A DNA stretch of 64,000 nt, from positions 37,305,829-37,369,828 of the forward strand of contig OX387187.1 in assembly GCA_947561395.2 (NCBI GenBank). Reading direction: 5' to 3'. Origin of the DNA: Buxus sempervirens (taxonomy: Eukaryota > Streptophyta > Magnoliopsida > Buxales > Buxaceae). Of the stretch, positions 11,640 to 24,780 are shown in pieces. Made by a program: the position numbers and the translations under genes. Positions within the stretch are counted from its first letter, which is position 1, and each line of letters starts with the position of its first letter. Under the pieces are notes generated by a model. The model did no database searches. It worked only from the letters and a program-made list of their open reading frames with translations, and was not told the origin of the DNA.

Positions 11640-12696
11640 TTTAGTATTATGGACCAATAAGGTCATGTTAAATATTGTTGATTCTTCTGAATGGTTTATT
11701 TTGTCTCAGATCTCCTTTCAAGGTAGGGCGTGGCATATCCTCTTTATCCATGCAAGCTATCATATAGAGACCCAAAGTCACCAATGGAGATGTATAGAGA
11801 CCATGTGCTCAAGTTTCTTTACACCTTGGTTGCTACTAGGCGATTTCATTGCAATGTTATCCCGTAGGGATAAGAGAGGTCGAGCACCATTATCAAAGGT
11901 CCACAGTTTACGTGGAATAATGGTCAGCAGGGTTTTAATCGTATTTCAGAAAAACTTGATAGAGGTTTTGCTTCTATTGACTTTTTCAATCTGTTTCCTA
12001 ACCCAATTCTTTATTCTCAGCCTATTATCAATTCTGATCATTGTTCTTTAGTTGCTGATTTGTGTCATGAAAACAAAGGGAGAAGGAGGCTTTTTAGATT
12101 TGAAGCGTTCTGGTTACAGGAGGAGTCTTGTGAAGATTTAGTTGCTTCTTCATGGGGCAAAAACTTTAGATGGAATGTCATTGTCTACCAAACTAAATGT
12201 CCTGGCGATTGACCTCAAAAGGTGGAACCGGAACACCATCGGTAACATTCATAAAAAACTAGAACAAATTAAATTTGAACTGTCATTTGTTCAGGAATTA
12301 CTGTCTTTTTCTCAGGATGATAATCCTGTGATGAGGGAGAGCTGTTTGCGAAAAGAGTATGATAAGTTGCTAACTCAGTAGGAACTCCTTTGGTACCAAA
12401 AATCAAGACTAAAGTGGCTTCAATGGGGCGACAGGAATACTGCATTTTTCCACAAGACAACTTTAATCAGAAGACAGAAGAATTTCATTTATTCTCTCAG
12501 AACTGCTGAGAACGTGGAAATTGAAGATAAAGATGAATTGGCTTTGCACGTGTTATCTCACTTAGAAAATTTATACGAAGCCCAACAGCTGTGGACCAAT
12601 CTGGATTTGCTGAATTTATTGATGAAACAAGTGTCTCAAATGCAAAATCAACTTATTTGTTAGGTACCTTCTTCTCATGACATTTGGTTAGTAGTA

Positions 12697-13812
12697 GTGG
12701 AAATGCCTCCCTATAAGTGTCCGGGTCCAGACGGTTTCCTTGGAATCTTATATCAAAAATTCTGGAATACTGTAGGACTGGATGTTTGTGCTTCAGTCCA
12801 GGAATTCTTTAGAACGGGTCATATGGCCCAAAATTTTAACCATACACATATAGCATTGATTCCAAAGATTGAAAATCCTCGGATGCTATCTCATTGTCGA
12901 CCAATAAGTCTATGCAATTTTGTTTTTAAAATCGATCATTTCAAGACTTTTGGTAAAAAAACTAAGGTCTATTCTTCCGCACCTCATTTCACCTGTCCAA
13001 GCAGCCTTTGTCCCTAATAGAAATATAAGAGATAATGTTCTAATCCACCATGAGGTCTACCATGCTTTTAATAAGAAGTAAATCTGCCAAGAATAAGGGC
13101 ATTTATGCTCTTAAGATCGACTTTGCAAAGGCTTACGATAGAGTTAACTGGAGTTTCTTAGGAGCTATTCTACTATCTCATGGATTTCAGGAACAAACAG
13201 TGAATCTGATCATGGCTTGTGTCCAACCTGTCTCTTATAGCATCATGTTAAACGGTTCACCTGTTGGAAATTTCAAAGCTCAGAGAGACCTTAGACAAGG
13301 AGATCCACTATCTCCCTACTTGTTCATTTTGTGTCAACAAGTGCTCTCTGTAGCGATTAATAGACTAGAACTGGAAGGCAGATTTAAAGGCATTAAGATC
13401 AAACGTGGGAGCATTTCTTTATCCCATCTTATGTTTGCTGATGATATTATTCTTCGTGGAAATAATTGTCAGAGAGATGCCCACTGTCTTCTTAGACTTC
13501 TTTATAAATACTTCAGAGTCTGGTCAAGAAATAAAATTTTCAAAATCTTCAATATTGTTTAGTAAGGAATTTTGCAGGCAACAAAGGAGTTCAATCAGAC
13601 AGCTCTTCAATATAAAGAAGTCTACTGAACAAAGGAGGTACCTGGGGATTCCAATGTTATGTAGAAAACCAAAGGCCCGGGACTGTCAAGACTTAATTGA
13701 TAAGGTTTCGGCCAGATTAGCAGGCTGGAAATCCTTATTATTAACCCAAATGGGCCATGCTATGCTTATTAAATCAATTTTGAATGCCCAACCAAATTAT
13801 CTAATGTCTTGA
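12697..13812 (+). pseudogene. LINE reverse transcriptase remnant
   Basis: RT motifs lie in shifting frames: KCPGPDGF (12714), KIDFAKAYDRVNW (about 13112), LRQGDPLSPYLF (about 13291) and the catalytic FADDI (about 13433), followed by YLGIPM (about 13638). A frameshift near 13500 and stops at several places show that no functional enzyme is made. Confidence 0.85.
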
Positions 13813-14379
13813 TATGTGCTTCCTTAGGCTGTTTTGAATAAGTTGGACCAATTATCCAGAAGTTTCTTCTGGAAAAAGATGCTTTATCTCAAAGCTTGGC
13901 TACTGTTTGTTGGGATAAATTAACTATGCCATGGACGAGTGGAGGGGTTTAACCTGAAGAGATTCTCAACTATGAACAAGGCTCTGCTAATGTAGGCTGC
14001 TTGGCATCTATATACATGTAAACAATCATTATGGTTTAAGCTGCTCATGAAAAGTTTGTACTTTCCTAATGAGTCCTTTAAGGAAGCGCTTAAAGTCCAA
14101 TCAGTCTTTTGACTGGAAACAGTTGATCCAGCTTAGACCAATGATGGAAAAAGGCATCGAATGGATTCTAGTGAATGGAGATAAAGTTGATATATTCAAG
14201 GATGTGTGGTTGCAGTCGGGTGAACTAGTTCCAGAAGCTCAACTGTCTAAAGAGGGTCTCAATTCATGTAAAGTAAGTGGTCTCATACATCCAAATTCTA
14301 GTGAGGGGAACTTAAACATTCTAACTAAATTGTGGAATATAGAAACTGTGGCAAAGATCTCGGCTACACCTTCTTCGAG

Positions 14380-15383
14380 GAATCTGCTTGAGGATAAACT
14401 CATATGGAGATTAACTTTCAAAGGTCAATTTTCAGTTGCATCAGCTTATAGGCTTCTGTTGGGTAATATTCCTTAAATCAAACTACTTGGTTGTCTTGTT
14501 GGCATTTAAGCTGTCTTGAGAAGATTAAATTATACCTGCGGAAGTCTCTTAATGGGGTTGCACCTACTGCTGATTTATTAATCTCCAGGTTGAGATATAT
14601 TTCAGGAGAATGCTGTTTTTGCCAAAATAGTAGGGAAATAGTCGAGCACTTATGGCTCCATTGCCCATTCTCTGAGGCAGTGTGGATTCAAGCAATCGGA
14701 GGTTCAACTCAAGCATCCGGTCCTCAAGACTCACTCCTTACATGGTTCAACTTCATCTCATCTCTTAGAAGGCCTTTTTTTTTATATCAGTAAGAATGAA
14801 ATATTGACTACTATAGCTAATTTTGGATGGGCTATATGGATTCATTTCAACCAGATTGTTTTTGAGCAAGGGAAACTTAATGTCAGCTTGGTGGTCAAGC
14901 ATTTCAAACATCTTCAAAGCAATTCACAACTAATCAAGGAAAGGACAGGATTGCAAGGTAAAGTAAAACAAAAAGTGCTGATTCAATGGAGTCCACCTGC
15001 ATCACATTTCTGCAAAATCAACTTTGATGGTGCCTTAGAAGCTCAACTGGTCAAACATGTGTGGAAGCAATTATTAGGGATTCAAATGGCAATTTCAAGG
15101 GAGCAACAGCATCTATCTGTTATGCTACTTCGGCTATTGTGGCAGAAACCAGGGCGGTCTTGGAAGGAATTATGCTTGCAGAAAAAATGGGTCTCTCTCA
15201 TGTCATTGTCGAAGGGGATTCTTTAACTATGATTAATATTCTCAAACAGGAGAACTTGCAACAGCCTTGGTACTTGGTTCCTCTTCTATTGGAGATCAAA
15301 AGCTGTGTGTATAGATTTACTTGTATTAGTTTCTCACATATTTTTTAGGAAGGTATATTTGCTGCTGATTTACTTGCTAATTA
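14380..15383 (+). pseudogene. LINE zinc-finger RVT and RNase H remnant
   Basis: LIWRLTFKGQFSVASAYRLL (14398) and EHLWLHCPFSEAVW (about 14648) are typical of the zf-RVT region. FDGALE (about 15022), AETRAVLEGIMLAEKMG and VEGDSLTMINIL show the RNase H acidic residues, split across two frames. The domain ends abruptly at 15383. Confidence 0.8.
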
Positions 15384-16401
15384 TGCTATCAGCACCTCAT
15401 TTTTGCGCATCAAAAGTGTCAAAAATGAAAACCCTAATTGAAAAGTCAAACCCGGAAAGGTCAAAAGTTGACTTTTTGATCCGGTGCGAATTAACCACCA
15501 AACTTCATACCATTGGATAGAGGAATCCGATACGATTCTAATGACACCAAGTTTGTCCAAATTGGAGTCCAGATGAAGAAATTGTGAGATGGTCAAAACT
15601 GGGAATAGCAGAAATCGACTTTTTGCTAAAACCGAGATCAGCTGTTTGATCTAGCCCCAGCTGAGAGCACTTTGACACGTTTCCAACGCAATTGAGTTTA
15701 TTGGAATCGGGGTCTCGGATAAGAAATTATGAGCAAAACCGACTCCCGGGAGCAGTTTTGACTTTCTGATAAAAACTGATTTAGCGGCTTAATTTTGTCA
15801 CGGTAGATAGAGATTTCCGATACGATTCTATCGCAACTGAGTTTGCTGGAATCGGACTCCGGATGAAGAAGTTATGGGCCTGTCAAACCTGGAAATAGCA
15901 TAATTGGCTTTCTGCTAAACCTCAAAACAGCCACTCAAACTTATGTTAGCGAAAGAACATTTAGATACGATTCCAACGCAACTGAGTTTGTTGGAATCGG
16001 AGTCTTGGGTTGAAAGATATGAGCAAAATTGGCTCAAGGGGAGCAGTTTTCCGCTTTTGATAAAATTCCCAGTTTTTTGCCAAACTTTGGCTTAGTGGAT
16101 AGAATCTCGTGATGATTCCAACAACACTGAGTTTGCTTAAATCGGACATCAGACGAAAAAGTTATGGTCAGTCAAAATTTCAAGAAAACTGCTCATGCGG
16201 CGAAAGAGAGCAGAAAAGAACAAAATAAATAAAATTTCTTTTCATTTATTATTAAAAATAATAAAAATATCTGATTTTTGTAAATAAAATAAATGGAAAA
16301 GAAAAGAGAAAATCGGATAAAAATCCGAAATTCAATCAAATTGGAGAAAATGTTAGCGTCCGCACATATTTAACATGTGTTGACCGCATGTATATTGCGG
16401 T
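15384..16401 (-). mobile_element. Truncated LTR fragment, same family as 50748-53285
   Basis: Read on the minus strand, it ends in ...GCGCAAAAATGAGGTGCTGATAGCA, like the family end GGTGCAAAAATCAGGTGCTA at 53262-53281. It carries the same order of blocks: a dyad word, an AT-rich stretch, then three blocks of the GATTCCAAC/ACTCAGTTTG type. The outermost part is missing; the piece stops at the dyad word ACCGCATGTATATTGCGGT (16383-16401), where KAPA-synthase sequence begins. No target duplication is detectable, so one end was lost by deletion. Confidence 0.65.
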
Positions 16402-16672
16402 GAATGAGAGGATTGCTGTTTTTTCTGATGCTCCGAACCATGCATCAATAATCGATTGTATTCGTCTTGCTGAAAGACAAGGAGAGGTAGTGGTATTTGT
16501 GTATCAACACTGTGACATGTCCCATCTAAATGATTTGCTGTATGTTTTCTTATCTTAAAAGCTTTTGTTATTTTCATTTGTTATATCTAGTGCTTTTTGC
16601 TTCATGGTATTGCATTTGGGATTCAACAGATCAAGTTGCAGAATGGAGAAGAAAGTTATTTTGAGTGATGGA
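16402..16672 (+). pseudogene. KAPA synthase (BioF-type) gene fragment, 5' part
   Basis: Two exon pieces of a 7-keto-8-aminopelargonate synthase, the PLP enzyme of biotin synthesis. Exon 16402-16539 reads NERIAVFSDAPNHASIIDC, IRLAERQGEVVVFVYQH and CDMSHLNDL and ends at a GTATGT donor. Exon 16630-16672 follows an AACAG acceptor and reads SSCRMEKKVILSD. Splicing joins them in frame. The family normally continues into (T)DSLFSMDGDFAP, which is found only at 30609 after 14 kb of insertions. The upstream half of the enzyme, including the start, is absent, so this is a relic, retaining introns (not a processed copy). Identification rests on recalled family sequence. Confidence 0.75.
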
Positions 16673-17009
16673 TAAGTCATGTATGGTGCATCCATTGCTT
16701 TCAATTCTAATTGACTTGAGCAATATCTCATCATATGATATAGGCCATTGAATCCATCCCATGGTGCACATTTACCAATATGTCAATGGATATTAGGAAG
16801 TTGTCAGCCCAAGTGTCCAGACCTGACCATTGATTGGATTGGCAAATAGGGAATCTTCTAGGCCTAAATTTTCTTCTAATATAGATATTCCAGAAGGCCT
16901 AAACAGTCTTAAGAGTATGAGAAAACTCTAGAAATGTAAGAAGACAGAAGTTAGATGATTATAGTCATTTGGGTGGTTTGACACTTGGCACGGGATAATT
17001 CTTTGGTGG
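16673..17009. other. Unassigned sequence inside the KAPA-synthase relic
   Basis: About 340 bp without a coding match. It ends in GGGATAATTCTTTGGTGG, which reappears at 30608-30624, so a small local duplication existed here before the LTR insertions. Confidence 0.4.
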
Positions 17010-18900
17010 TGTGAGACATGGGAAAAATCACCGGAATGATCATCCCTCCGTCAACACATGGGCTCAACGCAAAAATGGGAGAGTCGCCACCATTCATGAT
17101 TTTGGGGTGAGAATGGACACCAAAGGATAAAAAATAAGCAAAAAAGAGACAAAAGAAACATTCTAGGATAAAAATAACCCTACTTGAAAATCAAATCCAG
17201 AGATGGGTAAGGGGATTAGATTATGAACGGGGGAAGGTGTTAGGCACCCCCATTCATCCACGCGAAGTGGTTGCCAAGTGTATGTTCATGCAAAAATAAG
17301 AAAGCTTGCTAAAATCATAGAAAACCTTGAAAAAGGACCAATGTATGATATTTTCACATGAAGATCTAAATGGATTCTAGATCCTCTCTCATGTCAATAT
17401 CATTTCAGGAATATCTCAAAAGATGGAAATCAAAGCTCAAGTTGCTCAAAACCAAGTTAAATCAAATCCGGAAAATTCGGTAAAAAGTATGCCATTTGCC
17501 TTGAAATCATTCAAATCCAATTCTAAATTGAACCAAACCAAATCCATTTGAAAGATTAGGGTAAATAAGAGTCTTATGCCAAATTTCACTTCATTCCGAT
17601 AAAAAACCTAGGAGTTATGCTCCTTTGAAGTTGCTGCTGGGGATTTTTAAAAGTGATAAGTGGGCAACTTTGGAAAATTGTCTAGAAAAATCCACTACAT
17701 AAAAATCCACGAAATTTGGTGTGATTGAAGTCTGTATGACCATCTTTCAACAGAAACTAGCCTCATACAAAAATCCCTTCGGATGTGCCTTGGGTGGTCT
17801 CCCGAACAGGCCCCGAAGATCACAGATTTACCCAGAAAAGTACAAATGAACAGTTCTGAGTAAATCGGCTACCAATAATTCAAATGGAATCCAAAAATTA
17901 TGAAACCAACTGGATTTGAAAATAGACTCATAAAGGAGTGCATAGAAACAAAGATCATTCGAATCGGACTTAAATCGAACACATGGCGCTCCGTCGAAGT
18001 GACAAGTTCTGTATTTGAACCTGAACTGTCCACTCAACTTCGACAGAGAGGTCAAAAATCCGCTAGATAGCAATTTGTGAAATTTGGTGGACATAAACTA
18101 GACAGCCTCACCTTTCCCATGGTTCTGGAATCGCCCCAAAATTCATCCGGATGATGAAGTTATGGGCGTCCGAAGTAGGGGTACAGGTGCTGTCAAGCTA
18201 AGCCATTCTTGAAGAAAAACCAAATCCGAAAATTGATACAAATATGTGATTCGTGCAAGATGAACACAAATACTTTAAAAATTATCCAAAAGGCATTCCA
18301 GAATTGATTGAGGCCATTTATTTGAGATTTATCACAATAAATGCAATAAACCCCAAATATGAGCCTATCCCGCCAAAATAGTGATATGTATGTGCAAGTG
18401 TAAAAAACCAAACAAGATCAATAGCATGCATACATATTCATCCAAATAGGGTTCTAAGACAGCCTAGGGTTCCGTTCCATTATCGTTTCCCTCTGTTCTC
18501 TCTCCCCGTTAAACACGGTTCTTCAAGATAATCAAGGGTACTTTGAATATGGAACGGTTTACAATCAATCAAAAAGGCCTTATGCTACATGGGTTCTAGC
18601 ACTAGGGTCAATCCCCAGTCTCGTTTCTCCTAGATCCGCCTTCACGTTTTACGGCTAGGGGAGTCTTGAGATACTTTGAGCCGGGGAAGGATTTCCACAC
18701 ATACAAACAAGGCTTTACACTACAGAAAGGTAGAAGAAGAGATCTAGATCTAGGAATGTAAAGACAGAAAATAAAAAGAAAAGTTGAGGCTTACCTGAGT
18801 TCTGGAGGCGATTCCGCAGCGGTTTTCTTCTTCTCTTGGAGTTCTTCTTTGCGAGAATTCAAAACAAGAGTTGAGTGCCCTTTGCTTAAGGAGGAGTCTC

Positions 18901-18910
18901 CTATTTATAG
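18901..18910 (+). promoter_or_regulatory. LTR TATA box
   Basis: CTATTTATAG, followed by GCAAAG as in the related LTR at 29518. It precedes the dyad-word array by about 155 bp. Confidence 0.5.
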
Positions 18911-19063
18911 GCAAAGGCTAAGGTCATTGGTAGACATAACTTAATGTCTAGAACCCCCCAACCTTAACCCTAAGGTTATTTCCGAGATTTCCCCTCATTT
19001 AATGAGGGACATGATGGTAACAAGTGATTTCTCTCGGAAAACCCTAATTTTGAGCAAAACTAA

Positions 19064-19168
19064 TGTATCCGGCATATCAGGCCGGATACACCAGAGCTTT
19101 AATGTATCCGGTACTTTCCACCGGATACAAAGAGAAGCACTTGTATCCGGCCTGAGTTGCCGGATACA
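19064..19168. repeat. Array of three 27 bp dyad words, 39 bp period
   Basis: Words at 19064-19090, 19103-19129 and 19142-19168. Each has perfect 10 bp inverted arms (TGTATCCGGC or TGTATCCGGT with its complement) around a 7 nt centre that differs in each (ATATCAG, ACTTTCC, CTGAGTT). A fourth, identical to the third, is at 27042-27068 in the right LTR remnant. Confidence 0.9.
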
Positions 19169-19208
19169 GGGAAAAAAGCCTTAGCGGTGCAATTTTGGGG
19201 TGTCTACA

Positions 19209-19629
19209 ACTGCCCCTCTTTGCTGGAGTTGTAGCACAATGAACAGCAAAGAATAGACACAACTCAAAATTGCACGGTTGAAAGACACCTCATTAATTGA
19301 ACTTGCTTTGGTCAAACAAATGAGTGATAAAAACATGGATTTGAAGATAGCCAATGAAACCCGTGCTGTGTATAGTTTGACGGGGTGGCGTCTCTTCCTT
19401 ATCTCAGATTTCTTTGAGCTCTCGTGGCTATGAAAAGAAATCTGAGACAAGCAAATTTTGAAAAGAATGTGGATTTAAAATTGACCTCTGCAAACTCAAT
19501 TGCTTTTGATGTTTTTCAACAATAAGGAAGGAAATATTTTATTGAATTTTCCTGATTCATTTTCTTATTTGATTTACCTGGGTGCATTTGATGCCCAAAC
19601 CTGTGCTTGAATATTCTGCAACTCGCGAG
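19209..19629. other. Internal remnant of the composite element
   Basis: Begins ACTGCCCCTCTTTGCTGG directly after the left LTR. No primer-binding site or coding motif recognised. Confidence 0.4.
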
Positions 19630-20479
19630 GTGCCGCCGAAATTTCGTATTTCGGTGCCTTAGCGGCACGAAAAACCAAATCGAAACCCTCGCCCCTGCGT
19701 TTCGCTGGGGTGCCGGCGAAACTCAGCGAAATTTCGCTGAGTTTCGCAAAATCCCAGCGAAACGCAGGGAAAATATAAATTTTTTTGGCCCCTCAGCGAT
19801 TCGCTGAGGTGCCAGCGAAGCGTTGGGGTGCGCTCGGCACCTCACCTTTTTTAAGGTGAGGTGCCGTCGAGATTTCGCCAGAACTGGCGAAATCTCGACG
19901 AACAGAAGAAGGGGGTTTCGAAAACCCCCAAATTTCAATTTTTTTTTGAATTTCTTCAAATTAGCTGTTCCATTCTCTTCCAAATCGAAGATAGAGAAGG
20001 ATTGAAGCTTGGGATTGCAATCTCCATCAGTTTTTGTGTGATTTGAAGCCTTGAAGAGTGTAAAATTGAGGTAATCATGTTTTTTCCCTTTTTTATGCTT
20101 GTAATTAACTTAGATTGTACTGATTTTTTTATATGTTATGTAACAACACCCGATCTATCGATGGGTGTTGTTACTTTTTTTTTCTCCAAAAATTAGTATT
20201 TTTTAATTTATTTGACACGAAAAATCATTTAAAAATAATTTTTAATTATTTTTTTAATACGAAAATAATTAATTATGTATTTAAAAATAACATATTAATA
20301 ATATAATGAGAATGTTTTATAGTATTAGACTATTAGTATTACTATTACAAATTTACAATAACAATAATAATTATTTATTTATTTAATACGAAAATCATTA
20401 AAAAATTTGAAAAAATTATTAAAAAATGAAAAAAAATTAGTAAAAATATGGATGAAAATATGAAATATTATATGAATGA

Positions 20480-21175
20480 AGCATGGATACCTAATTTATA
20501 GATGGGGGTGCACAATTTTATTTTTTGTAAAAAAGGAATAATTAATATTTATTTAATCCGAAAATCATTTAAAAATTAAAAAAAATATGAAAAAAATTAG
20601 TAAGAATATGAATTATATTTATGTGAAGCGTGGACACTCAATTTATAGATGGGCGTGCAAACTTTTATTTTTTTGTAAAAAATGAATAAATAATTGTTTA
20701 TTTAATCCGGAAATCATTAAAAAATTAAAAAAATTTAAGAAAATATGAAAAAAATTAGTAAAAATATGGATTATATTTATGTGAAGCGTGGACACTCAAT
20801 TTATAGATGGGCGTGCAAACTTTTATTTTTTTGTAAAAAATGAATAAATAATTGTTTATTTAATCTGAAAATCATTAAAAAATTAAAAAAATTTAAGAAA
20901 ATATGAGAAAAATTAGTAAAAATATGGATTATATTTATGTGAAGCGTGGACACTCAATTTATAGATGGGCGTGCAAACTTTTATTTTTTTGTACAAAATG
21001 AATAAATAATTGTTTATTTAATCCGAAAATCATTAAAAAAGTAAAAAAATTTTAAGAAAATATGAAAAAAATTAGTAAAAATATGGATTATATTTATGTG
21101 AAGTGTGGAGTCTGTGGACACCCAATTTTTAGATGGGCGTGCAAACTTTTATTTTTTTAGTTGATTATTTTCTAG
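20480..21175. repeat. Imperfect tandem repeat of ~158 bp, five units
   Basis: The marker GATGGGCGTGCAAACTTTTA (first unit variant) recurs near 20500, 20649, 20806, 20964 and 21132. Each unit also holds GTGAAGCGTGGACACTCAAT and a TAATCCGAAAATCATTAAAA segment. They lie between the hAT left end and the transposase start. Confidence 0.85.
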
Positions 21176-24100
21176 ATGGGTATGCTAAAGTGATACTTTG
21201 TTTAATTGTTTGTAAATTGGAAATTTGGAATTGACACTTCGATAGGTAACCTACTGTTTTCAGGTGATTAGGTAGCGGCCTAGCGGGTGATGGCATCAGG
21301 ATCTGGTGGTGGTGATGGTGCCGAGACGGGTGGACGTAAAGTAGATATTGGATGGCAGCATGGTACCCGCTATCAGGGAGACAGAAATAAGACAGTATGT
21401 AATTACTGTGGTCATGTATTCAAGGGGGGAGGTGTATCCAGACTGAAGATGCATCTGGCAGGTGGTGCCAAGGACGTCAAGGATTGTAATAGAGTGCCAC
21501 CTGCAGTTAAAAAGCAGATGTGTGAGCACCTACAGATTGGTGTGAAAAGCAGAAAAACGAAGCATATTATAGAGGACGAGATCAGACGGAGACTAGCAGA
21601 GCCTCCACGGGTAGCTGAGGATGATGATGATTTTGTCTACCCTAGCGGGATCGACACAGAGGCTGAGAGGGCCCAGTATAGAGCAGCACACCATGCATCC
21701 CTGGAGTCAGAGTTTGAGCGGAGAGAGATGCAGAGACATGGATTTGAGAGAGGCGGTCATTCTGGGGCTGGTGGGTCGGCTTCTTTGAGGCGTTCTCATT
21801 CTACGAGAATGCCTGATTATCCTGTGGACCCTGACACACATAGATCATCAGATGCGAAGCAGAAGAGGCTGAAAGATTCTTGGAGTGGAGGATCAGTTAG
21901 AAAGAAGATGGGTAAGTTCATATCTCGGTTCTTCATATTCAACCATATCCCTGCACATGTAGCTTCCTCTCCGCATTTTAAGAGTATGGTTGACGTTATT
22001 CAGGAGTCTGGGGTTGGAGTCCTACCTCCTACACCGAAAGAGATCATGGGGGTTTATTTGGATGATGAAGAGAAAGAGATGCTGACATTTATTAAATCTT
22101 TGCGTCCATATTGGGAGAGATTCGGGGTTTCAATTATGTGTGATGGTTGGACAGGCCCTACGAAGCTGTCAATCATCAACTTTATGGTCTATTGTAGAGG
22201 CAAGGCCGTCTTTTTGAAGTCTGTAGATGCCTCAGATAAAATCAAGGATTCAGAGTACATCTTTGGTTTACTAGAGGAGGTGATCAGAGAGGTTGGGATA
22301 CATCTCGTTGTACAGATTGTTACAGACAATGGGAGTGCCTTTAAGAAGGCTGGTCAAATGATACAGGCGAAGTACCCCATATACTGGACCCCTTGTGCTG
22401 CACATTGTATAGACCTGATGTTAGAGGCCATTGGGAAGAGGAAGAGGGTGAAGAAGACACTACAAGATGCTCGGAAGTTGACTACATTTATTTATAATCA
22501 TAATTATGTGTTAGCGAAGATGAGAGCAGTATGTCATGGAGATATAATCAGGCCAGGGATTACTAGATTTGGTACAAATTATATTGCCTTGGATAGCATG
22601 CTCCGACACAAGCAAGGATTGAGAACCTTATTTACTAGTGAGGATTGGGGTGCTTGCTCTCATAGTCGCACTGAGAAGGGGAGGGAAGTAGAGGATATCA
22701 TTCTTCGTGGCAGCTTTTGGGATGGTGTGAAGGAAGTTGTCGATATATTGGAGCCCATTTACAGGGTGCTACGGATTGTTGATACAGATTCATACCCGAC
22801 CCTCGGTTCCATCTATGAGAGCATGAGGGTGATGAAAGAACAAGTTCAAATTGCCGCAGAGTCGTCCTACCAGTGGGTCCACAAGATCATTGATGATCGT
22901 TGGATTAAATCGATGGAGCATCCCATACTTTTGGCAGGTAATTAATTTATAATATTAATTAAGGTTTGTTGATTTTTTTTATACTTATACTTCTTTGATA
23001 ATGCTAAATTGTTTATTAATTCTCATTTTCTTTTCAAACACAATAACAGCACATTACTTTAACCCAAAATATCACTACAAGGACAACCTTGGGATGCGCG
23101 CAGAGATGTGGACAGCTGTGCTGATGGTTTATTCCCACCTCGATCCCAATTCTACCGGGCAGGCAGATTTCGGCAATGAGGTAAATTCTATATAAATAAT
23201 AAATAAGTGCTCTATCAATTGTAATTTGGAATCTTTTCCTCAATTTTTACTAAATTCTGAACATGCTCTTGCAGTTGATCAAGTTTAGAGATGCAATGGA
23301 ATCATTTGGAATGACGACTGCCATTGCCTCGCGGAGTACGATGATGCCATGTATGTAATTTACTACATTTTGGTAAATCATTTAGAATTTCTAAATTTAT
23401 TTTATGCTTATTGAAAATCATTACACGTTTCAGGCGAATGGTGGGCCATGTACGGAGGTTGTGCTCCCACTGTGTCGAAGCTTGCGTGTCGGATTCTCGC
23501 TCAGACTGCATCCTCATCTGCTTGCGAGCGTAACTGGAGCACCTTTGCGTTGATTCATACAAAGCAAAGGAACCGGCTGGCCTATCAGAAGCTACAAAAG
23601 CTCGTGTTTTGTCACTACAACATGAGATTACGAGCGAAACAGCTGGAGATCGAGACACAGCGTAGTAGTGCATATGTTGACGACCCTCTGGACATCCTAT
23701 GTAGCACCCGGATTGATGAAGACAACCCATTCTCAGAATGGGTGAGGACTGCGGAGTTAGACGAGCCTAATGGTGGGCCAAGTTCAGTCGTTGCTCGCGC
23801 CGCAGCAGAGATGGGGATTGATGTTGATGCTGTTATGGAGGAAGAGAGGGGATTTCCTTCTGTTGACTCTTTTGATAGAGATACCAGCGTAGTGCCCCCT
23901 TCAGTTTCTACTAGGGGTGCAACTCGGTTCGGTTCGGTCCGGGTTGATGCCAACCCAAGACCAAACCGACACTACACATACCCAACCCAAAACCGAACCG
24001 AACCGAATTCAGAACCGAAAACCTAAAACCAAAAACCGAACCGATATTAAATAAAATAACCGAAACCCAAACCGAACCGAACCGATTTACATGAAATCAG

Positions 24101-24542
24101 GTCGGTTCGGTTCGGTTCGGAATTTCGGAACAAATCAAGGGCCAATTGAGTAATTACAATCGAACCTTCAGTCACTGCGTTATTATTGCATCGAAAAACC
24201 AGAAAGTCCGGTTTTCTCCGGCATGTCGTCCAAAGGGTTTTGAAGGGACGATCTCTCATAAGCCATTGGAGTGGAATAGATTTGGAAAACCAAGAGTCTT
24301 GTTTGTGTGCACAAACTTCTCTGCCAATCCCCAAAAATCTCGGATTTTAAAAGAGCTAAGAGAATTCCAGGGGCTTGGGGCACGAAGCAGGTTCTTAAGT
24401 GGAAAAAAATTGAGTTTCTCCGAGCTTCGAATTTTCGTTGGGGAAATCTCTGGCTCTGAGCTTCTGAAAAATTTTCCTCCCTCTCTCTCTCTCTTTACTT
24501 TTTGGTCTGGGGTTTCCTTATTTATGTTCTTCTACAGAAGGA

Positions 24543-24780
24543 GATGAACATGAGTCGAGAGACAGGTCAAGACCCCTGCAAAGCTTGGAAAGCTCTGTTG
24601 ACAGAGAGACCCAGAGATGTAATCTCGACGTCGATTAAAGGAGTAATAACGATTTTCCTCGTGGCTTCAGTTTCCCTGGTCGTCTATTTGGCTCTATCAA
24701 ACCAGTCGCCGTGGTTCGGATGCTCGGATTGTGAAGGCCTCTTCCAGAATTCACGCGACCGAAGCGAAAACTTCAACATA
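24543..24780 (+). pseudogene. Captured 5' exon, single-membrane-span protein
   Basis: After a TC-repeat leader (24480-24500), an ATG at 24544 or 24550 opens ~75 residues: a basic/charged start (MSRETGQDPCKAWKALLTE), a membrane span (VITIFLVASVSLVVYLAL) and a CSDC motif. This is the shape of the N-terminus of a type II Golgi-type protein. I do not recognise the family with confidence. The frame closes shortly after 24780 where a different gene piece begins. Confidence 0.45.

Larger units (their letters stand above)
1957..13448. repeat. Segmental duplication, copy A (11.5 kb)
   Basis: Colinear, same-orientation match to 32384-44609. Shared blocks in order: promoter and inhibitor gene (+), AT-rich spacer, 110 bp tandem repeats, inhibitor gene (-), U2 snRNA (-), hAT-like element, CT-rich leader and LINE ORF2. 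Homology begins at GGGATTATTTCAACC (1957 / 32384) and ends inside the reverse transcriptase FADD motif (13448 / 44609). In copy A the LINE runs on past the break, so the right edge is a breakpoint of copy B. About 18.9 kb separates the copies. Protein identity between paired genes, counted by eye, is near 89-91%, so the event is not recent. Confidence 0.9.
11640..15383 (+). mobile_element. Decayed L1-type non-LTR retrotransposon (LINE), ORF2
   Basis: Successive frames encode the ORF2 domains in order, interrupted by stops and frameshifts: endonuclease end (PWLLLGDF near 11823), reverse transcriptase (12697-13812), zinc-finger RVT domain (about 14380-14790) and RNase H (about 15000-15383). An RNase H domain after the RT places it with plant L1-clade elements. 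The 5' part of the endonuclease is missing. The 3' end is cut inside RNase H (LANYA) by the inverted LTR at 15384. The portion up to 13448 is duplicated at 42241-44609. Confidence 0.85.
17010..19208 (+). repeat. Left LTR of the composite element (2.2 kb)
   Basis: TG...CA boundaries at 17010 and 19208 (ending GGGGTGTCTACA). Compared with the relative at 27686-30602 it lacks a ~540 bp segment near the 3' end that includes the hairpin. Shared landmarks: CTTCACGTTT(T/G)ACGGCTAG, CACTACAGAAAGGTAGAAG and CTATTTATAGGCAAAG. Confidence 0.7.
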
